Below, one piece after another: positions 1-8,879 of a DNA stretch of 64,000 bases. The first letter of the stretch is position 1, and each line of letters begins with the position of its first letter. A program made the translations under genes and the position numbers. This stretch comes from Novosphingobium arvoryzae. GTDB taxonomy: Bacteria; Pseudomonadota; Alphaproteobacteria; Sphingomonadales; Sphingomonadaceae. The notes beneath the pieces were generated by a model. That model had not been told where the DNA came from. It saw nothing but the letters and a program-made list of their open reading frames with translations, and made no database searches. The stretch is from NCBI RefSeq assembly GCF_014652615.1, contig NZ_BMZD01000004.1, forward strand, positions 1 through 64,000, in the 5' to 3' direction.

Positions 1-576
1 GCTGTACTTGATCGACCAACGCGCATCGCGGTCCTTTTGTCGGGTCTTGGCCGGCTTCCAGTCCTCGGGCACACGGCCTTCCTTGATGGCTGCCTTCTCT
101 GCTTCAGTGTTGCGCTGTTTGGGCGCCGGCACCACCGTAGCATCGATGATCTGGCCGCCCATGGCGAGATACCCCCGATCCTTCAGCGCAGCGTCGAAGC
201 GGGCAAACAATCGGTCGATCGCCTTGGCCTGGACCAGACGCTCCCGGAACAACCACACCGTCGTCGCATCCGGCACGGTGCCATCGAGCCCAAGGCCGAG
301 AAACCGCTGGAACGACAGCCGATCCTTGATCTGAAATTCCGTCGCTTCGTCCGACAGCGAATAAAGCGCCTGCAGCACAAGAATCTTGAACATCAGGACC
401 GGATCGAACGGGGGGCGCCCGCCCTTACCTCGGACGCTCCGGCGCAAGGCGGCAATCAATGGACCGCGGAACACCTCAAAATCAACCACCGAACCCAAGC
501 GCTCCAGCGGATCGCCCGCCGCGCTCAGCGCCTCGTACCGGTCCGAAAGATCAAAGAAACCCGGCTGCCCTGCCAT
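1..576 (-). CDS. IS5-family transposase, N-terminal 192 residues, cut by the left window edge
   Basis: The frame is open from an ATG at 576 to the window edge and has no stop, so the gene continues to the left. The protein begins MAGQPGFFDLSDRYEALSA, followed by a DUF772-type N-terminal domain (about residues 35-110, motif GGRPPFDP, then SFQRFLGL). The motif IIDATVVPAP has an Asp near residue 145 that fits the first acidic residue of the IS5 DDE catalytic triad; the other two acids would lie outside the window. It encodes the cut-and-paste enzyme of an insertion sequence. One end of the element should lie shortly upstream of 576, within roughly 580-720, but with the other end missing the terminal inverted repeat cannot be fixed. 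Family call is firm; intactness is unknown. Confidence 0.85.
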   Translation of the reverse strand, partial: MAGQPGFFDLSDRYEALSAAGDPLERLGSVVDFEVFRGPLIAALRRSVRGKGGRPPFDPVLMFKILVLQALYSLSDEATEFQIKDRLSFQRFLGLGLDGTVPDATTVWLFRERLVQAKAIDRLFARFDAALKDRGYLAMGGQIIDATVVPAPKQRNTEAEKAAIKEGRVPEDWKPAKTRQKDRDARWSIKYS

Positions 577-1570
577 CACCGCCTCCGACGCCTCGTCGGC
601 GAAGTGAATCAAATCCGACCTTCAAACGCCAGAGTTTTTCGAGGCGTCCAGCTTGGAACTCCGCCTACCTCCGGCACTGCGGTTTCGAAGCCTGCTCAGG
701 GTGATAAGAAGTGATTGAGTGAAGGGACTGAGTTGTGAATAGTAAAAGCAACCCGAATTCAAACACCAAAGCCAATGTGACGCCGGGTAATGTGAATCTT
801 GGCTATCAAGGCCCACGAGGGAGCTTGGGGACACCGCCTGCAGGTAATGGCGGAAACGGAAACGCGGGCAGTGGTAACTCCGGCGCAGGGAGTCCAAAGA
901 AGTAGTCGTTCACCTGACGCTGGACCGGGTGCATCTTGAGCGCCGCATCCGCGAAGAAACGATAGGCGAACATGGAATCGCGGCGCTTGAAGACTGATCC
1001 GGAAGAAACCGCCCCGGCATAGACCGGGCGCCGGGCTGAACTGGCCGAGCCGGATCTGTCCCGCAATTCCGGCACAAACCGCACCCCGTCCAGGCGCGCC
1101 TTGCTGACGGCGATCAAGGACGCCGGGGGCGAGTGTTAGACTCTCTGCGGCTCCGCGTCTCTCCGCGCGCCCATTTTCCTACACCGCCCAAACCCGTTAG
1201 GCTGGCCAGTTCCGTCCCGTCCATCGGAGGAATTGCCGTGCCGTCGCCTCTCTCCCTGCTCTCCCGCCTCGTCCCGATCCCGCCCGCGCCGGTCCGCGCC
1301 GGGGGCGGGGTGCGATTTCGGTTTGGGAAAGAGTGCCCAAAGCATGACTTTCATCAACTTGCGTTTTTTGCACCTGCCCCGCGCGGGAGCCAAAGCCGCA
1401 GGAAACGGGGGTTTGGCGCGCGCGGGGCGGGCCGGGCCGGTGGGGGGCAGGGTGCGCTGGTTGATACCCGCGCAGGCCTAAACGGGCGCGGAATGCCCCC
1501 CGAAGGCGCGGTTTGCGGTTCTTTAGGACTATTTGACCATACTGCGTCCACCACGAACGGAGGCACCGCC
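577..1570. other. About 1 kb next to an IS element without a convincing gene
   Basis: This stretch contains the outer end of the IS element and then sequence of mixed composition. Positions 700-800 are noticeably more AT-rich than the flanks. A 103-codon minus-strand frame (806-1117, TTG start) has plausible codon use in its first 60 codons but turns into a proline-rich tail and matches nothing I recognise; it could be a decayed gene end. A plus-strand frame is open from 1133 through 1570 in phase with the downstream GNAT-like gene, and has a GGAGG before a GTG at 1238, but the translation is Arg/Gly/Pro-rich and looks non-coding. I see no RNA gene or repeat here. Confidence 0.4.
735..905 (+). 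CDS. Possible small Gly/Asn-rich protein (56 aa)
   Basis: A short frame starts with GTG at 735 after a GAAGGG eight bases upstream and ends with TAG at 903. The product is low in complexity: Asn/Ser/Lys-rich at the start (NSKSNPNSNTKANV), Gly/Asn-rich later (GNGGNGNAGSGN), ending SPKK. There is no signal peptide or known domain. Base composition is less GC-rich than the surrounding genes, which with the adjacent IS element suggests foreign or decayed DNA. It may be the tail of a disrupted gene or simply a chance frame. Confidence 0.22.
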   Translation: MNSKSNPNSNTKANVTPGNVNLGYQGPRGSLGTPPAGNGGNGNAGSGNSGAGSPKK

Positions 1571-2248
1571 TTGGCGGCGATACAGACGATCCAGTTGCTG
1601 GGAATGCTCGGCACGTTCTCCTATGTCCTCGCCCGCGCGGCGCAGGCATCGGGCGTGGCCGCGTTTCACCGCTATGCGATCGTCTCGCAGCCGCGCGCGC
1701 AACTGCCGGACATGCCCGCCGGATACCGGGTGGAGGCGCTGGACGCGGCGGCGCTGGGCGCGCTGGCGGCGGCGGGGCAGCGGATCGATGCTCCGGCCGA
1801 GGTGCAGGCGCTGCGCTTTGCCGCCGGGCTGACCTGCCTGGGGGCGTTCAACCGCAAGGACCAGCTGACCGGCGTGATCTGGCTGGGGACGGGGCGCTAT
1901 GACGAGGACGAGGTGCAGGTGCGGTTCCTGCTGCCAGAGCATTGCTGCTGGGACACGGGGTTGTGGATCGCGCCGAAGTTCCGGCTGGGCCGCGCCTTTG
2001 CCGCGCTGTGGGCCGGGACGGGGGCGTGGATGGCGGCGCGGGGGCTGACCCACTCGCTCAGCCGGGTGAGCGATTACAACCTGTCCGCGATCCTCTCGCA
2101 CAAGCGGATGGGCGCGCGCACGCTGGCGCATCACACCTTCATCCGCGTGGGGACGTGGCAATGGTCCACCCACACGCGGCCCCGGCTGGTGCGCGGGGGC
2201 ATGGTGACGGCGCCGGAGCTGGATTTGCGGGGCGTGGCCTATAGCTGA
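1571..2248 (+). CDS. GNAT-like acyltransferase-fold protein
   Basis: I place the start at TTG 1571, seven bases after a strong GGAGG (1559-1563), giving 225 aa. Residues 1-25 are hydrophobic (IQLLGMLGTFSYVLARAA) and may be a membrane or buried N-terminal helix. The rest resembles a GNAT-type acetyltransferase: a strand-rich core (TGVIWLGTG, VQVRFLLPEHCCWDTGLWI), a helix in the acetyl-CoA-binding area (FRLGRAFAALWAGTGAWMA) and the late SRVSDYNLSAILSHKRMGA segment, where GNAT proteins usually read N-x-x-S-x-x-x-x-x-K-x-G. The substrate is unknown. The gene stands alone and converges on the acyl-CoA dehydrogenase genes. The fold assignment rests on these motifs only. Confidence 0.6.
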   Translation: MAAIQTIQLLGMLGTFSYVLARAAQASGVAAFHRYAIVSQPRAQLPDMPAGYRVEALDAAALGALAAAGQRIDAPAEVQALRFAAGLTCLGAFNRKDQLTGVIWLGTGRYDEDEVQVRFLLPEHCCWDTGLWIAPKFRLGRAFAALWAGTGAWMAARGLTHSLSRVSDYNLSAILSHKRMGARTLAHHTFIRVGTWQWSTHTRPRLVRGGMVTAPELDLRGVAYS

Positions 2249-2307
2249 ACGGCCGCGCCATCCGGGTTGGATGACGCGGCCGTCACGTGGTGTTTTGGGT
2301 TGAAGGC

Positions 2308-3438
2308 TTACGCGGGCAGCGTCAGCGCCTCATAGCGTTCGAGGTGATAGTCGGCGGTGCCGAACTGACTCTCGATCATCGTCGCGCGCTTGAAGTAGTG
2401 GCCGATGGCCAGTTCCATCGTGATGCCGATCCCGCCGTGGGTCTGCACCGCGCTTTGCCCGGCGATCTTCAGGCCGCGCGATACCTTGGCCTTGACCAGG
2501 CTGACCGCCGCCTTGCGCTCGGCCGCCGGAATGTTGAGCCGCAGGGTGCCCATCAGCGTCATCGAGGCGATCTGCTCCGCCTCGATCAGCATGTCGGCCA
2601 TGCGGTGCTGGAGCGCCTGGAACTTGCCGATCGGCTGGCCGAACTGCTTGCGCTGCTTGGTGTATTCCACCGTGCCTTCCAGCAGCTTGCGGGCAATGCC
2701 GGACCCTTCGGCGCAGACCGCGACGGTGGCTTCATCGACGATCCGCTCAATCAGGTCGATCCCGCCGGGCAGCAACGCATCGCCGGGGATGGCGCAGTTT
2801 TCGAAGTAGACTTCCGAGGCCCGGAAGCCATCGACCGTGGCATAGTCGCGGCGGGAAATGCCGGGGCTGTTCGCATCGATCAGGAACAGCTCCACCCCCG
2901 CGCGCTCCCGCCGGCTGCCGCCAGTGCGGGCAGTGACCAGCAGGTGCGTGGCCCACGGCGCGGCATAGACGCTGGCCTTGTGGCCATTGAGGACATAGCC
3001 CGCGCCGTCCGCCTTCGCGGTGGTGCCGATGTCGGCCAGGTTGTAGCGGCCCTGCGGTTCGGCATAGGCGAAGGCGATGGTGGTATCGCCCGCGATGATG
3101 CCGGGGATCACCGCATCGGCCACCGCGCCGCCCACGGCCTTGAGCGCGCCGCCGCCGATCACGACCGTCTGGAGCCAGGGTTCGATCGCGATGACCTTGC
3201 CCAGTTCCTCCATCATGATCATGTTCTCGATCGCGCCGCCGCCCATGCCGCCGTGCTCCTCGGCAAAGGGGGCGCTGGTCAGTCCCAGCTCGCTCGACAG
3301 CGCGCGCCAGATGCCGGGATCGCGGCCTTCGGGACTGGCCAGCATCTTCTTGCGGGTTTCGAAGTCATACGTATCGGCCAGAAAGCGCGCGAGCGTGTCG
3401 CGCAGCATGTCCTGGGTTTCGGTGAAGCTCAGATCCAT
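2308..3438 (-). CDS. Acyl-CoA dehydrogenase family protein (second gene of pair)
   Basis: A 376-aa flavoprotein of the acyl-CoA dehydrogenase superfamily, which oxidises acyl-CoA thioesters at C2-C3 with FAD. The sequence shows the N-terminal helical domain (MDLSFTETQDMLRDTLARFL), the middle beta domain (AYAEPQGRYNL, GHKASVYAAPWATHLLV) and the C-terminal helical FAD domain (RKQFGQPIGKFQALQHRMADM, QTHGGIGITMELAIGHYFKR). The glutamate-containing catalytic segment of typical family members is not obvious. It lies 108 bp downstream of another acyl-CoA dehydrogenase gene on the same strand and is probably cotranscribed. Adjacent pairs of this kind often form alpha2beta2 enzymes acting on bulky acyl-CoAs such as sterol side chains; that is inference here. 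Confidence 0.88.
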   Translation of the reverse strand: MDLSFTETQDMLRDTLARFLADTYDFETRKKMLASPEGRDPGIWRALSSELGLTSAPFAEEHGGMGGGAIENMIMMEELGKVIAIEPWLQTVVIGGGALKAVGGAVADAVIPGIIAGDTTIAFAYAEPQGRYNLADIGTTAKADGAGYVLNGHKASVYAAPWATHLLVTARTGGSRRERAGVELFLIDANSPGISRRDYATVDGFRASEVYFENCAIPGDALLPGGIDLIERIVDEATVAVCAEGSGIARKLLEGTVEYTKQRKQFGQPIGKFQALQHRMADMLIEAEQIASMTLMGTLRLNIPAAERKAAVSLVKAKVSRGLKIAGQSAVQTHGGIGITMELAIGHYFKRATMIESQFGTADYHLERYEALTLPA

Positions 3439-3546
3439 TGAAAGTCCCTCTCGTTCCGCGCGTCGCGGCGCGCGTTCACCCGGAATGGTATGTTGCAGCG
3501 CTGGCGGCCCGCCACCCGCTTGTGCGCGGGCGGCGGGCCAGCCGGG

Positions 3547-4740
3547 TCAGAGCCCCAGCACCATCTTGGCGATGATGTTGCGCTGGATTTCGTTCGAGCC
3601 GCCGTAGATCGTGGTCTTGCGGGTGTTGAAGTAGGTCGGCGCGGCGCGGTTGGCCCAGGCCGGGCCGATGCCATGCTCGTTGTCGCCCTCGCCAAAGCTG
3701 CGGAAATAGGGGGCGCCGTAATGGCCCGCCATTTCGAGCGTCAGTTCGGTCAGCCGCTGCTGGATTTCGCTGCCCTTGATCTTGAGGACCGAGCTTTCCG
3801 CGCCCGGACCCTTGCCCGCCGCTTCACCGGCCAGCGTGCGCAACTCGGTGTATTCCAGCGCGGTCAGGTCCATTTCCAGCTCGGCCACCTTGCGGCGGAA
3901 GAACGGGTTGGCGAGCAGCGGCTTTTCACCGTCCAGCTCGTTCGCGGCGATCTGGCGGATGCGTTCGATCCCGCGCTTCGATGCGGCGACGCCGGCAATG
4001 CCGACGCGTTCGTGGGCGAGCAGGAACTTGGCGCAGGTCCAGCCCTTGTCTTCCTCGTACACGCGGTTCTCGACCGGCACGCGGACGTCTTCGAGGAACA
4101 CTTCGTTGACTTCGTGCTCGCCGCCCAGCGTGATGATCGGGCGCACTTCGATGCCGGGGGTCTTCATGTCGACCAGCAGGAACGAGATGCCTTCCTGCTG
4201 CTTGGCATCGGGGTTGGTGCGGACCAGGAAGAAGCCCCAGTCAGCGTGCTGGGCCATCGTCGTCCAGGTCTTCTGCCCGTTGACGATGTAGTGATCGCCA
4301 TCGCGCACGGCGCGGGTGCGCAGCGACGCAAGGTCAGAGCCCGAACCCGGTTCGGAATAGCCCTGACACCACCAGTCCTCGCCCGACAGGATGCGGGGCA
4401 GGAACTTCGCCTTCTGCTCAGGCGTGCCGAACGTGTAGATCACCGGGCCGACCATCGTCAGGCCGAACGGCATCAGGCGGATGCAGTCCGCACGAGCGGT
4501 TTCTTCCGACCAGATGTAACGCTGCGTCACGGTCCAGCCGGTGCCGCCGTATTCCACGGGCCAAGCCGGGGCGACCCAGCCCTTCTTGTAGAGCACCTTG
4601 TGCCACGACAGGAAATCTTCCTTGGAAAGCTCGTCCCCCTCGTCCTGCTTGCCGCGCAGTTCGGCGGGATAGTTTTCGGCGATGAAGGTGCGCACTTCGT
4701 CGCGGAAGGCGATGTCCTCCGGGCTGAATTCAAGGTCCAC
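3547..4740 (-). CDS. Acyl-CoA dehydrogenase family protein (first gene of pair)
   Basis: A 397-aa acyl-CoA dehydrogenase. I start it at GTG 4740, which follows GGAGAGAG and gives VDLEFSPEDIAFRDEV; a longer reading from 5022 has no domain content. Visible parts are the N-terminal helices, the FAD/substrate middle domain (WWCQGYSEPGSGSDLASL, VNGQKTWTTMAQHADW) and the C-terminal domain ending NTRKTTIYGGSNEIQRNII, the classic family ending. The EPGSGSDLA and YGGSNEIQRN motifs are well kept, so this subunit looks catalytically complete. It precedes the second, shorter homologue, and the two probably work together in beta-oxidation-type degradation. The exact substrate cannot be told. Confidence 0.9.
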   Translation of the reverse strand: MDLEFSPEDIAFRDEVRTFIAENYPAELRGKQDEGDELSKEDFLSWHKVLYKKGWVAPAWPVEYGGTGWTVTQRYIWSEETARADCIRLMPFGLTMVGPVIYTFGTPEQKAKFLPRILSGEDWWCQGYSEPGSGSDLASLRTRAVRDGDHYIVNGQKTWTTMAQHADWGFFLVRTNPDAKQQEGISFLLVDMKTPGIEVRPIITLGGEHEVNEVFLEDVRVPVENRVYEEDKGWTCAKFLLAHERVGIAGVAASKRGIERIRQIAANELDGEKPLLANPFFRRKVAELEMDLTALEYTELRTLAGEAAGKGPGAESSVLKIKGSEIQQRLTELTLEMAGHYGAPYFRSFGEGDNEHGIGPAWANRAAPTYFNTRKTTIYGGSNEIQRNIIAKMVLGL

Positions 4741-5082
4741 GGTCTCTCTCCGGTTTGTGATGTTGCCGTGCAAAGTGGCGCGGAAAAGCGCGTTTCGCAA
4801 GGCATGCGTTGCAGTAACGGCCGCTTTCCTGCCAGCGCGAAGGGCGGCAATCAGCACGGTCTTTCTGCCGTCTCCGGCGCTGCCGTTACGGCATGCTGAT
4901 GGTTTGCATGCTGCGGGCCGGCATGAGCAGCCGACAGGACAATTTTTGTGCGCTTGTGTCGAAGCCTCCGACTGACGCTCTGGCACGGGAAATGCGGCGA
5001 ATCGCAGTCCGCGCGCCGGCATTGGCAGAAGCGGTTGCGGCTGTTAGCGTTCCGCCGCGGTCTTTACGAAAGGCAGGATAGC
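4741..5082. other. Divergent intergenic region
   Basis: These 342 bases separate the minus-strand acyl-CoA dehydrogenase pair from the plus-strand DUF3617 lipoprotein gene, so both promoters should lie here. I see no clear operator. The octamer GCATGCTG occurs twice close together near 4890-4910. Frames across the region are open only because of high GC and show no recognisable protein. Confidence 0.5.
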
Positions 5083-5619
5083 ATGCGCATCTCGATTGTG
5101 ATCGGACTCGCCGGGGCAGCGCTGCTGGGTGCTTGCCAGCAAGCCAAGGACGAAGCGGAATCTGCCGAGATCATGCCGACAGAAGCAGCCGCGGCCGGGA
5201 TCGCCCAGCCGCAGCCGGGGCAGTACCGCATGGTGACGAAAATCACAGATCTGGCGATCCCCGGCATGCCGCCCGAAATGGCCGCGCAGGCCAAGGGCAT
5301 GTTCAGCGCAACGGGCCAGACCGTGGAATACTGCCTGACGCCTGAAGATGCCGCCAAGGGGTTCGAGGAGATGACCCGCCGCAGCGCCGAGGGCAATTGC
5401 ACTTATGAGCGCTTCAGGGCGCAGGATGGCAGGCTGGACGCGGCGATGACCTGCAAGACCGGGCAAGGCATGGTTACGAAGTCCGAAGTAGCGGGCACGT
5501 TCACGCCGACCGGATCGGAATTGACGATGAAGTCTGAAGCAAGCGCACCCGATATGCCGGGTGAGACGATGAAGATGTCTGGCTCGATCAGCACCCAGCG
5601 CATCGGCGACTGCAAGTAA
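5083..5619 (+). CDS. DUF3617-type lipoprotein
   Basis: A 178-aa exported protein. ATG 5083 follows AAGGCAGG and gives a short signal peptide with a lipobox (LLGAC, Cys18), so it should be a lipid-anchored periplasmic or outer-membrane protein. The mature part, after an acidic/Ala linker, contains the features of DUF3617: GQYRMVTKITDLAIPGMP, a Met-rich stretch, then paired cysteines (EYCLTPEDA, NCTYERF, MTCKTGQG) and a C-terminal SISTQRIGDCK. Families like this are common and often multicopy in sphingomonads; the function is unknown. It ends nine bases before the amidinohydrolase gene and may be cotranscribed with it. Confidence 0.75.
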   Translation: MRISIVIGLAGAALLGACQQAKDEAESAEIMPTEAAAAGIAQPQPGQYRMVTKITDLAIPGMPPEMAAQAKGMFSATGQTVEYCLTPEDAAKGFEEMTRRSAEGNCTYERFRAQDGRLDAAMTCKTGQGMVTKSEVAGTFTPTGSELTMKSEASAPDMPGETMKMSGSISTQRIGDCK

Positions 5620-5627
5620 GGAACGTC

Positions 5628-6410
5628 ATGTCCCGCATCTTCGATTTCACCGATGCCATCGTGCGCCGCCCTGGCGCCAGCGTGGTCAAGGGTCTGCGCG
5701 CGGGCGGGGGAGACGATCCCACGCTGGATGGCGTGCTGGCCGAACATGCCGGATATGTCGCGGCGCTGCGCAGCGCCGGGCTGACGGTGGAGGAACTGGA
5801 ACCGCTGGAGGACTTCCCCGACGCGATCTTTGTCGAGGACCCGGCGCTGGTGTTTACGCAAGGGGCGATCCTGCTGCGCCCCGGCGCGCCCAGCCGCGAG
5901 GCGGAGGGGCAGTATCTGCGAGATGCGCTCAACCGCCGCTTCCCGCGCGTATTGCAGCAGGCCGATGGCTATGCCGATGGCGGCGATGTGCTGGTCATGC
6001 CGGATCGGGCCTGGATCGGCCTGTCCGCCCGCACCGACCGGACCGGCGCGGCAGCGCTGGGCGCGTTGCTGGAGGAACTGGGCATTCGCTGGCAAGTGGC
6101 CGAAACCCCGGCGGAGGTGCTTCACCTCAAGACGGCCAGTTCGCTGGTGGATGAGGAAACCGTTCTGGCCACCGCGCCCCTCGTCGCCAGCGGGATCTTT
6201 GCCGGTTACCGCGTGCTGGAGGTCCCGGCCGGTGAAGAGGGCGGAGCCAACGTGCTGCGCGTGCGTGATACGTTGCTGGTGGGAACAGGCTATCCCCGGC
6301 TGGCGGAGATGCTGGACGGTTATGGGGCGAAGGTCACGGTGTTGCCCAACGCTGAAATTGCGAAGATCGACGCCGGGTTCACCTGCATGTCGCTGCGCTG
6401 GCGAGCCTGA
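5628..6410 (+). CDS. Dimethylarginine dimethylaminohydrolase (DDAH)-type amidinohydrolase
   Basis: A 260-aa member of the amidinotransferase/arginine deiminase fold. DDAH hydrolyses methylated arginines to citrulline and methylamines. Motifs fit well: RRPGASVVKGL near the start, FVEDPALVF (substrate-binding acid residues), YADGGDVLVM, the catalytic His166 in VLHLKTASS, and the nucleophile Cys253 in AGFTCMSLRW close to the C-terminus. Length matches bacterial DDAH. It sits nine bases after the DUF3617 gene and 88 bp before the ATP-grasp operon. Related enzymes (ornithine-forming or other guanidino hydrolases) cannot be excluded from sequence alone. Confidence 0.88.
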   Translation: MSRIFDFTDAIVRRPGASVVKGLRAGGGDDPTLDGVLAEHAGYVAALRSAGLTVEELEPLEDFPDAIFVEDPALVFTQGAILLRPGAPSREAEGQYLRDALNRRFPRVLQQADGYADGGDVLVMPDRAWIGLSARTDRTGAAALGALLEELGIRWQVAETPAEVLHLKTASSLVDEETVLATAPLVASGIFAGYRVLEVPAGEEGGANVLRVRDTLLVGTGYPRLAEMLDGYGAKVTVLPNAEIAKIDAGFTCMSLRWRA

Positions 6411-6498
6411 CCGCACTTCTTTTCGCACTTGCAGCATTATTGCGCTTGACTTCGTTCCGTCACGCGGCAGTCATAGGCGGCGAAGGGGACGCAAGCCG

Positions 6499-7926
6499 AT
6501 GAGTCACTTGCCCTCGTCGTTTGACGAGATGATCGCCGCCGATGGATCGATCCGCGAAGCCTATACCGGCTACCGCGAATGGTATGACGGACAGGACCAG
6601 GCGGTGCTGCGGCGCAAGGGCAAGGAGGCCGAAGGGTTCTTTCGCAAGACTGGCATCACCTTCAACGTTTATGGCGACGACGCGGGCGAGGAGCGGCTGA
6701 TCCCTTTCGACATGATCCCCCGGATCATCACCGCGCGCGAATGGCGCAAGCTGTCCAAGGGGATCGAGCAGCGGGTGCGGGCGCTTAACGCGTTCCTGCA
6801 CGATATCTATCACCGCCAGGAAATCGTCCGTGCGGGGCGTTTGCCACAGCGGCTGATTGCGGAAAACGCCGCGTTCCTGCCGCAGATGGTGGGAATGGTG
6901 CCGCCGGGCGGGGTCTATACCCACATTGTCGGGATCGATCTGGTCCGCACCGGCCCCGACGAGTTCATGGTGCTGGAAGACAATGCGCGCACGCCGTCGG
7001 GGGTCTCCTACATGCTGGAGAACCGCGAGACGATGATGGCGATGTTCCCGGAACTGTTCAGCAAGGTTCCGGTTCGTCCCGTGCAGGACTATCCGCGCCG
7101 ACTGGCGAAGAGCCTCGCGGCCTGTGCGCCCAGTTGTGCGGGGGAGAGCCCGGTGGTCGCGGTGCTGACGCCGGGGATCTACAATTCCGCCTATTTCGAG
7201 CACTCGTTTCTGGCCGACCAGATGGGTGCGGAACTGGTGGAGGGGAGCGACCTGCGCGTGATCGATGGGCGGGTCGCGATGCGCACCACGCGCGGGTACA
7301 CGCCGATCGACGTGATCTATCGCCGGGTCGATGACGAATATCTCGATCCGCTGACGTTCAATCCGGAATCGGCTCTGGGCGTGCCGGGGATCATGGACGT
7401 TTATCGTGCCGGGCGCATCACGATCGCCAATGCCCCCGGCACCGGGATCGCCGACGACAAGGCGATCTACAGCTTCATGCCGGAAATCGTGGAGTTTTAT
7501 ACCGGCGAAAAGCCGCTGCTGGCGAATGTGCCGACGTGGCGCTGCAGCGAGCCGGACAGCCTGGCCTATGTGCTCGACAATCTGGCTGAGCTGGTGGTCA
7601 AGGAAGTGCACGGCTCGGGCGGATACGGGATGCTGATCGGGCCGACTTCCTCGAAGAAGGAAATCGCCGATTTCGCACTCAAGCTGCGCGCAAAGCCGGA
7701 CAACTACATCGCCCAGCCGACCCTGGCGCTATCGACCGTGCCGATCTTCACCAAGGCGGGCCTGGCTCCCCGCCATGTCGATTTGCGCCCGTTCGTGCTG
7801 GTAAGCCCGCAGGGGATCGACATCACGCCCGGCGGGCTGACGCGCGTGGCACTGAAAAAGGGGTCGCTGGTGGTCAATTCGTCGCAGGGCGGCGGGACCA
7901 AGGATTCCTGGGTGCTGGAGGACTGA
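6499..7926 (+). CDS. Circularly permuted ATP-grasp protein (DUF404/DUF407)
   Basis: A 475-aa protein of the circularly permuted ATP-grasp family, predicted to ligate an amine to a carboxylate using ATP. ATG 6499 lies eight bases after GAAGGGGAC; longer readings run into the DDAH gene in another frame. Seen in order: an N-terminal helical part (SFDEMIAADGSIREAYTGYR), the conserved GVYTHIVGIDLVRTGPDEF and VLEDNARTPSGVSYMLENR block, YRRVDDEYLDPL, the NAPGTGIADDKAIYSFMP loop, and VKEVHGSGGYGMLIGP with a glycine-rich ATP loop. It is the first gene of a four-gene operon and overlaps the next start by one base (TGATG). It probably makes a peptide-like or modified product that the rest of the operon handles. 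Confidence 0.93.
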   Translation: MSHLPSSFDEMIAADGSIREAYTGYREWYDGQDQAVLRRKGKEAEGFFRKTGITFNVYGDDAGEERLIPFDMIPRIITAREWRKLSKGIEQRVRALNAFLHDIYHRQEIVRAGRLPQRLIAENAAFLPQMVGMVPPGGVYTHIVGIDLVRTGPDEFMVLEDNARTPSGVSYMLENRETMMAMFPELFSKVPVRPVQDYPRRLAKSLAACAPSCAGESPVVAVLTPGIYNSAYFEHSFLADQMGAELVEGSDLRVIDGRVAMRTTRGYTPIDVIYRRVDDEYLDPLTFNPESALGVPGIMDVYRAGRITIANAPGTGIADDKAIYSFMPEIVEFYTGEKPLLANVPTWRCSEPDSLAYVLDNLAELVVKEVHGSGGYGMLIGPTSSKKEIADFALKLRAKPDNYIAQPTLALSTVPIFTKAGLAPRHVDLRPFVLVSPQGIDITPGGLTRVALKKGSLVVNSSQGGGTKDSWVLED

Positions 7927-8879
7927 TGGCCATGCTCGGACGCACTGCCAACGGCACTTTCTGGATGGCCCGCTATCTGGAGCGCGCGGAAAACACCTCG
8001 CGCCTGTTGGAGGCGGGATTCCGCATGGCGCTGACCCGCGATGCGATCACTGCTCATGAGGAGTGGCGCTCGGTCATCATCACCGTCGGCGCGACCGCCG
8101 CTTATGAAGCGGCGCATGGCTGCGATTACAGTGGCGACAAGGTCTGGAATTTCCTGCTGCGTGAAAAGGCTAACCCCGGCAGCGTGCTGGCGATGATCGA
8201 GGCGGCGCGCACCAACGCCCGTTCTGTCCGCACCGCGCTGACCCGCGAGGTTTGGGAAGCGGTCAACGAAAGCTGGATGTCGTTGAAGGACGTGCTGGCC
8301 CGGCCCGTGCGCGAAGCCGCGCTGGGCGAAGTGCTGGGCGCGGTGCGGCGGCAGATGACGCTGGTGCGCGGCGCGATGGACGGATCGATGCTGCGCAACG
8401 AGATCCACAACTTCACCCGGATCGGCACGTTCGTGGAACGCGCCGACAATACCGCGCGCATTCTGGACGTTAAGTATTACGTGCTGCTGCCCTCGGTCGC
8501 GTGGGTCGGCTCCAGCCTGGATAACGTGCAGTGGGAATCGGTGCTGCGCGCCGTGGCGGGGGAGCGGGCCTATCGTTGGCTCAATGCGGGCAAGATGGAC
8601 CCGCGCGGGATCGCCAGCTTCCTGATCCTGGACCAGCGTTTCCCGCGCAGCCTGGCGTTCTGCGTCGACAAGCTGCGCTCCAACCTGTTCGGGCTGGCGC
8701 ACGAATACGGCTGCGAATCCACGGCCCACCAGTTGATGCGCGAACTGGGAACGACCTTTCACCAGAGCAATATCGAGACGATCCTGGAGGGCGGGCTGCA
8801 CGAATTCATCACCGCCTTCATCGCCAGCAACCAGCAGGTGGCGCAGGCGATCGAACAGGATTACAGGTTCTACGCCTGA
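7926..8879 (+). CDS. Alpha-E domain protein (DUF403)
   Basis: A 317-aa all-helical alpha-E protein, starting MLGRTANGTFWMARYLERAEN, the family signature. Other family marks are RTNARSVRTALTREVWEAVNE, IGTFVERADNTARILDVKYY and LMRELGTTFHQSNIETI near the C-terminus. The biochemical role is not known; families are nearly always encoded beside ATP-grasp and transglutaminase genes. Start and stop codons overlap both neighbours (TGATG at 7924 and 8877), so the three are translationally coupled. Confidence 0.93.
   Translation: MAMLGRTANGTFWMARYLERAENTSRLLEAGFRMALTRDAITAHEEWRSVIITVGATAAYEAAHGCDYSGDKVWNFLLREKANPGSVLAMIEAARTNARSVRTALTREVWEAVNESWMSLKDVLARPVREAALGEVLGAVRRQMTLVRGAMDGSMLRNEIHNFTRIGTFVERADNTARILDVKYYVLLPSVAWVGSSLDNVQWESVLRAVAGERAYRWLNAGKMDPRGIASFLILDQRFPRSLAFCVDKLRSNLFGLAHEYGCESTAHQLMRELGTTFHQSNIETILEGGLHEFITAFIASNQQVAQAIEQDYRFYA

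Noticed and set aside
806..1117. 103-codon minus-strand frame as a gene
   Set aside because: First half has plausible codon use, but there is no recognisable motif, it starts at a TTG right after a stop and overlaps the small plus-strand frame; left inside the gap description.
1133..1570. Open frame in phase with the GNAT-like gene, with GGAGG before GTG 1238
   Set aside because: The translation is an Arg/Gly/Pro-rich string without domain marks, and a better GGAGG-TTG start exists at 1571.
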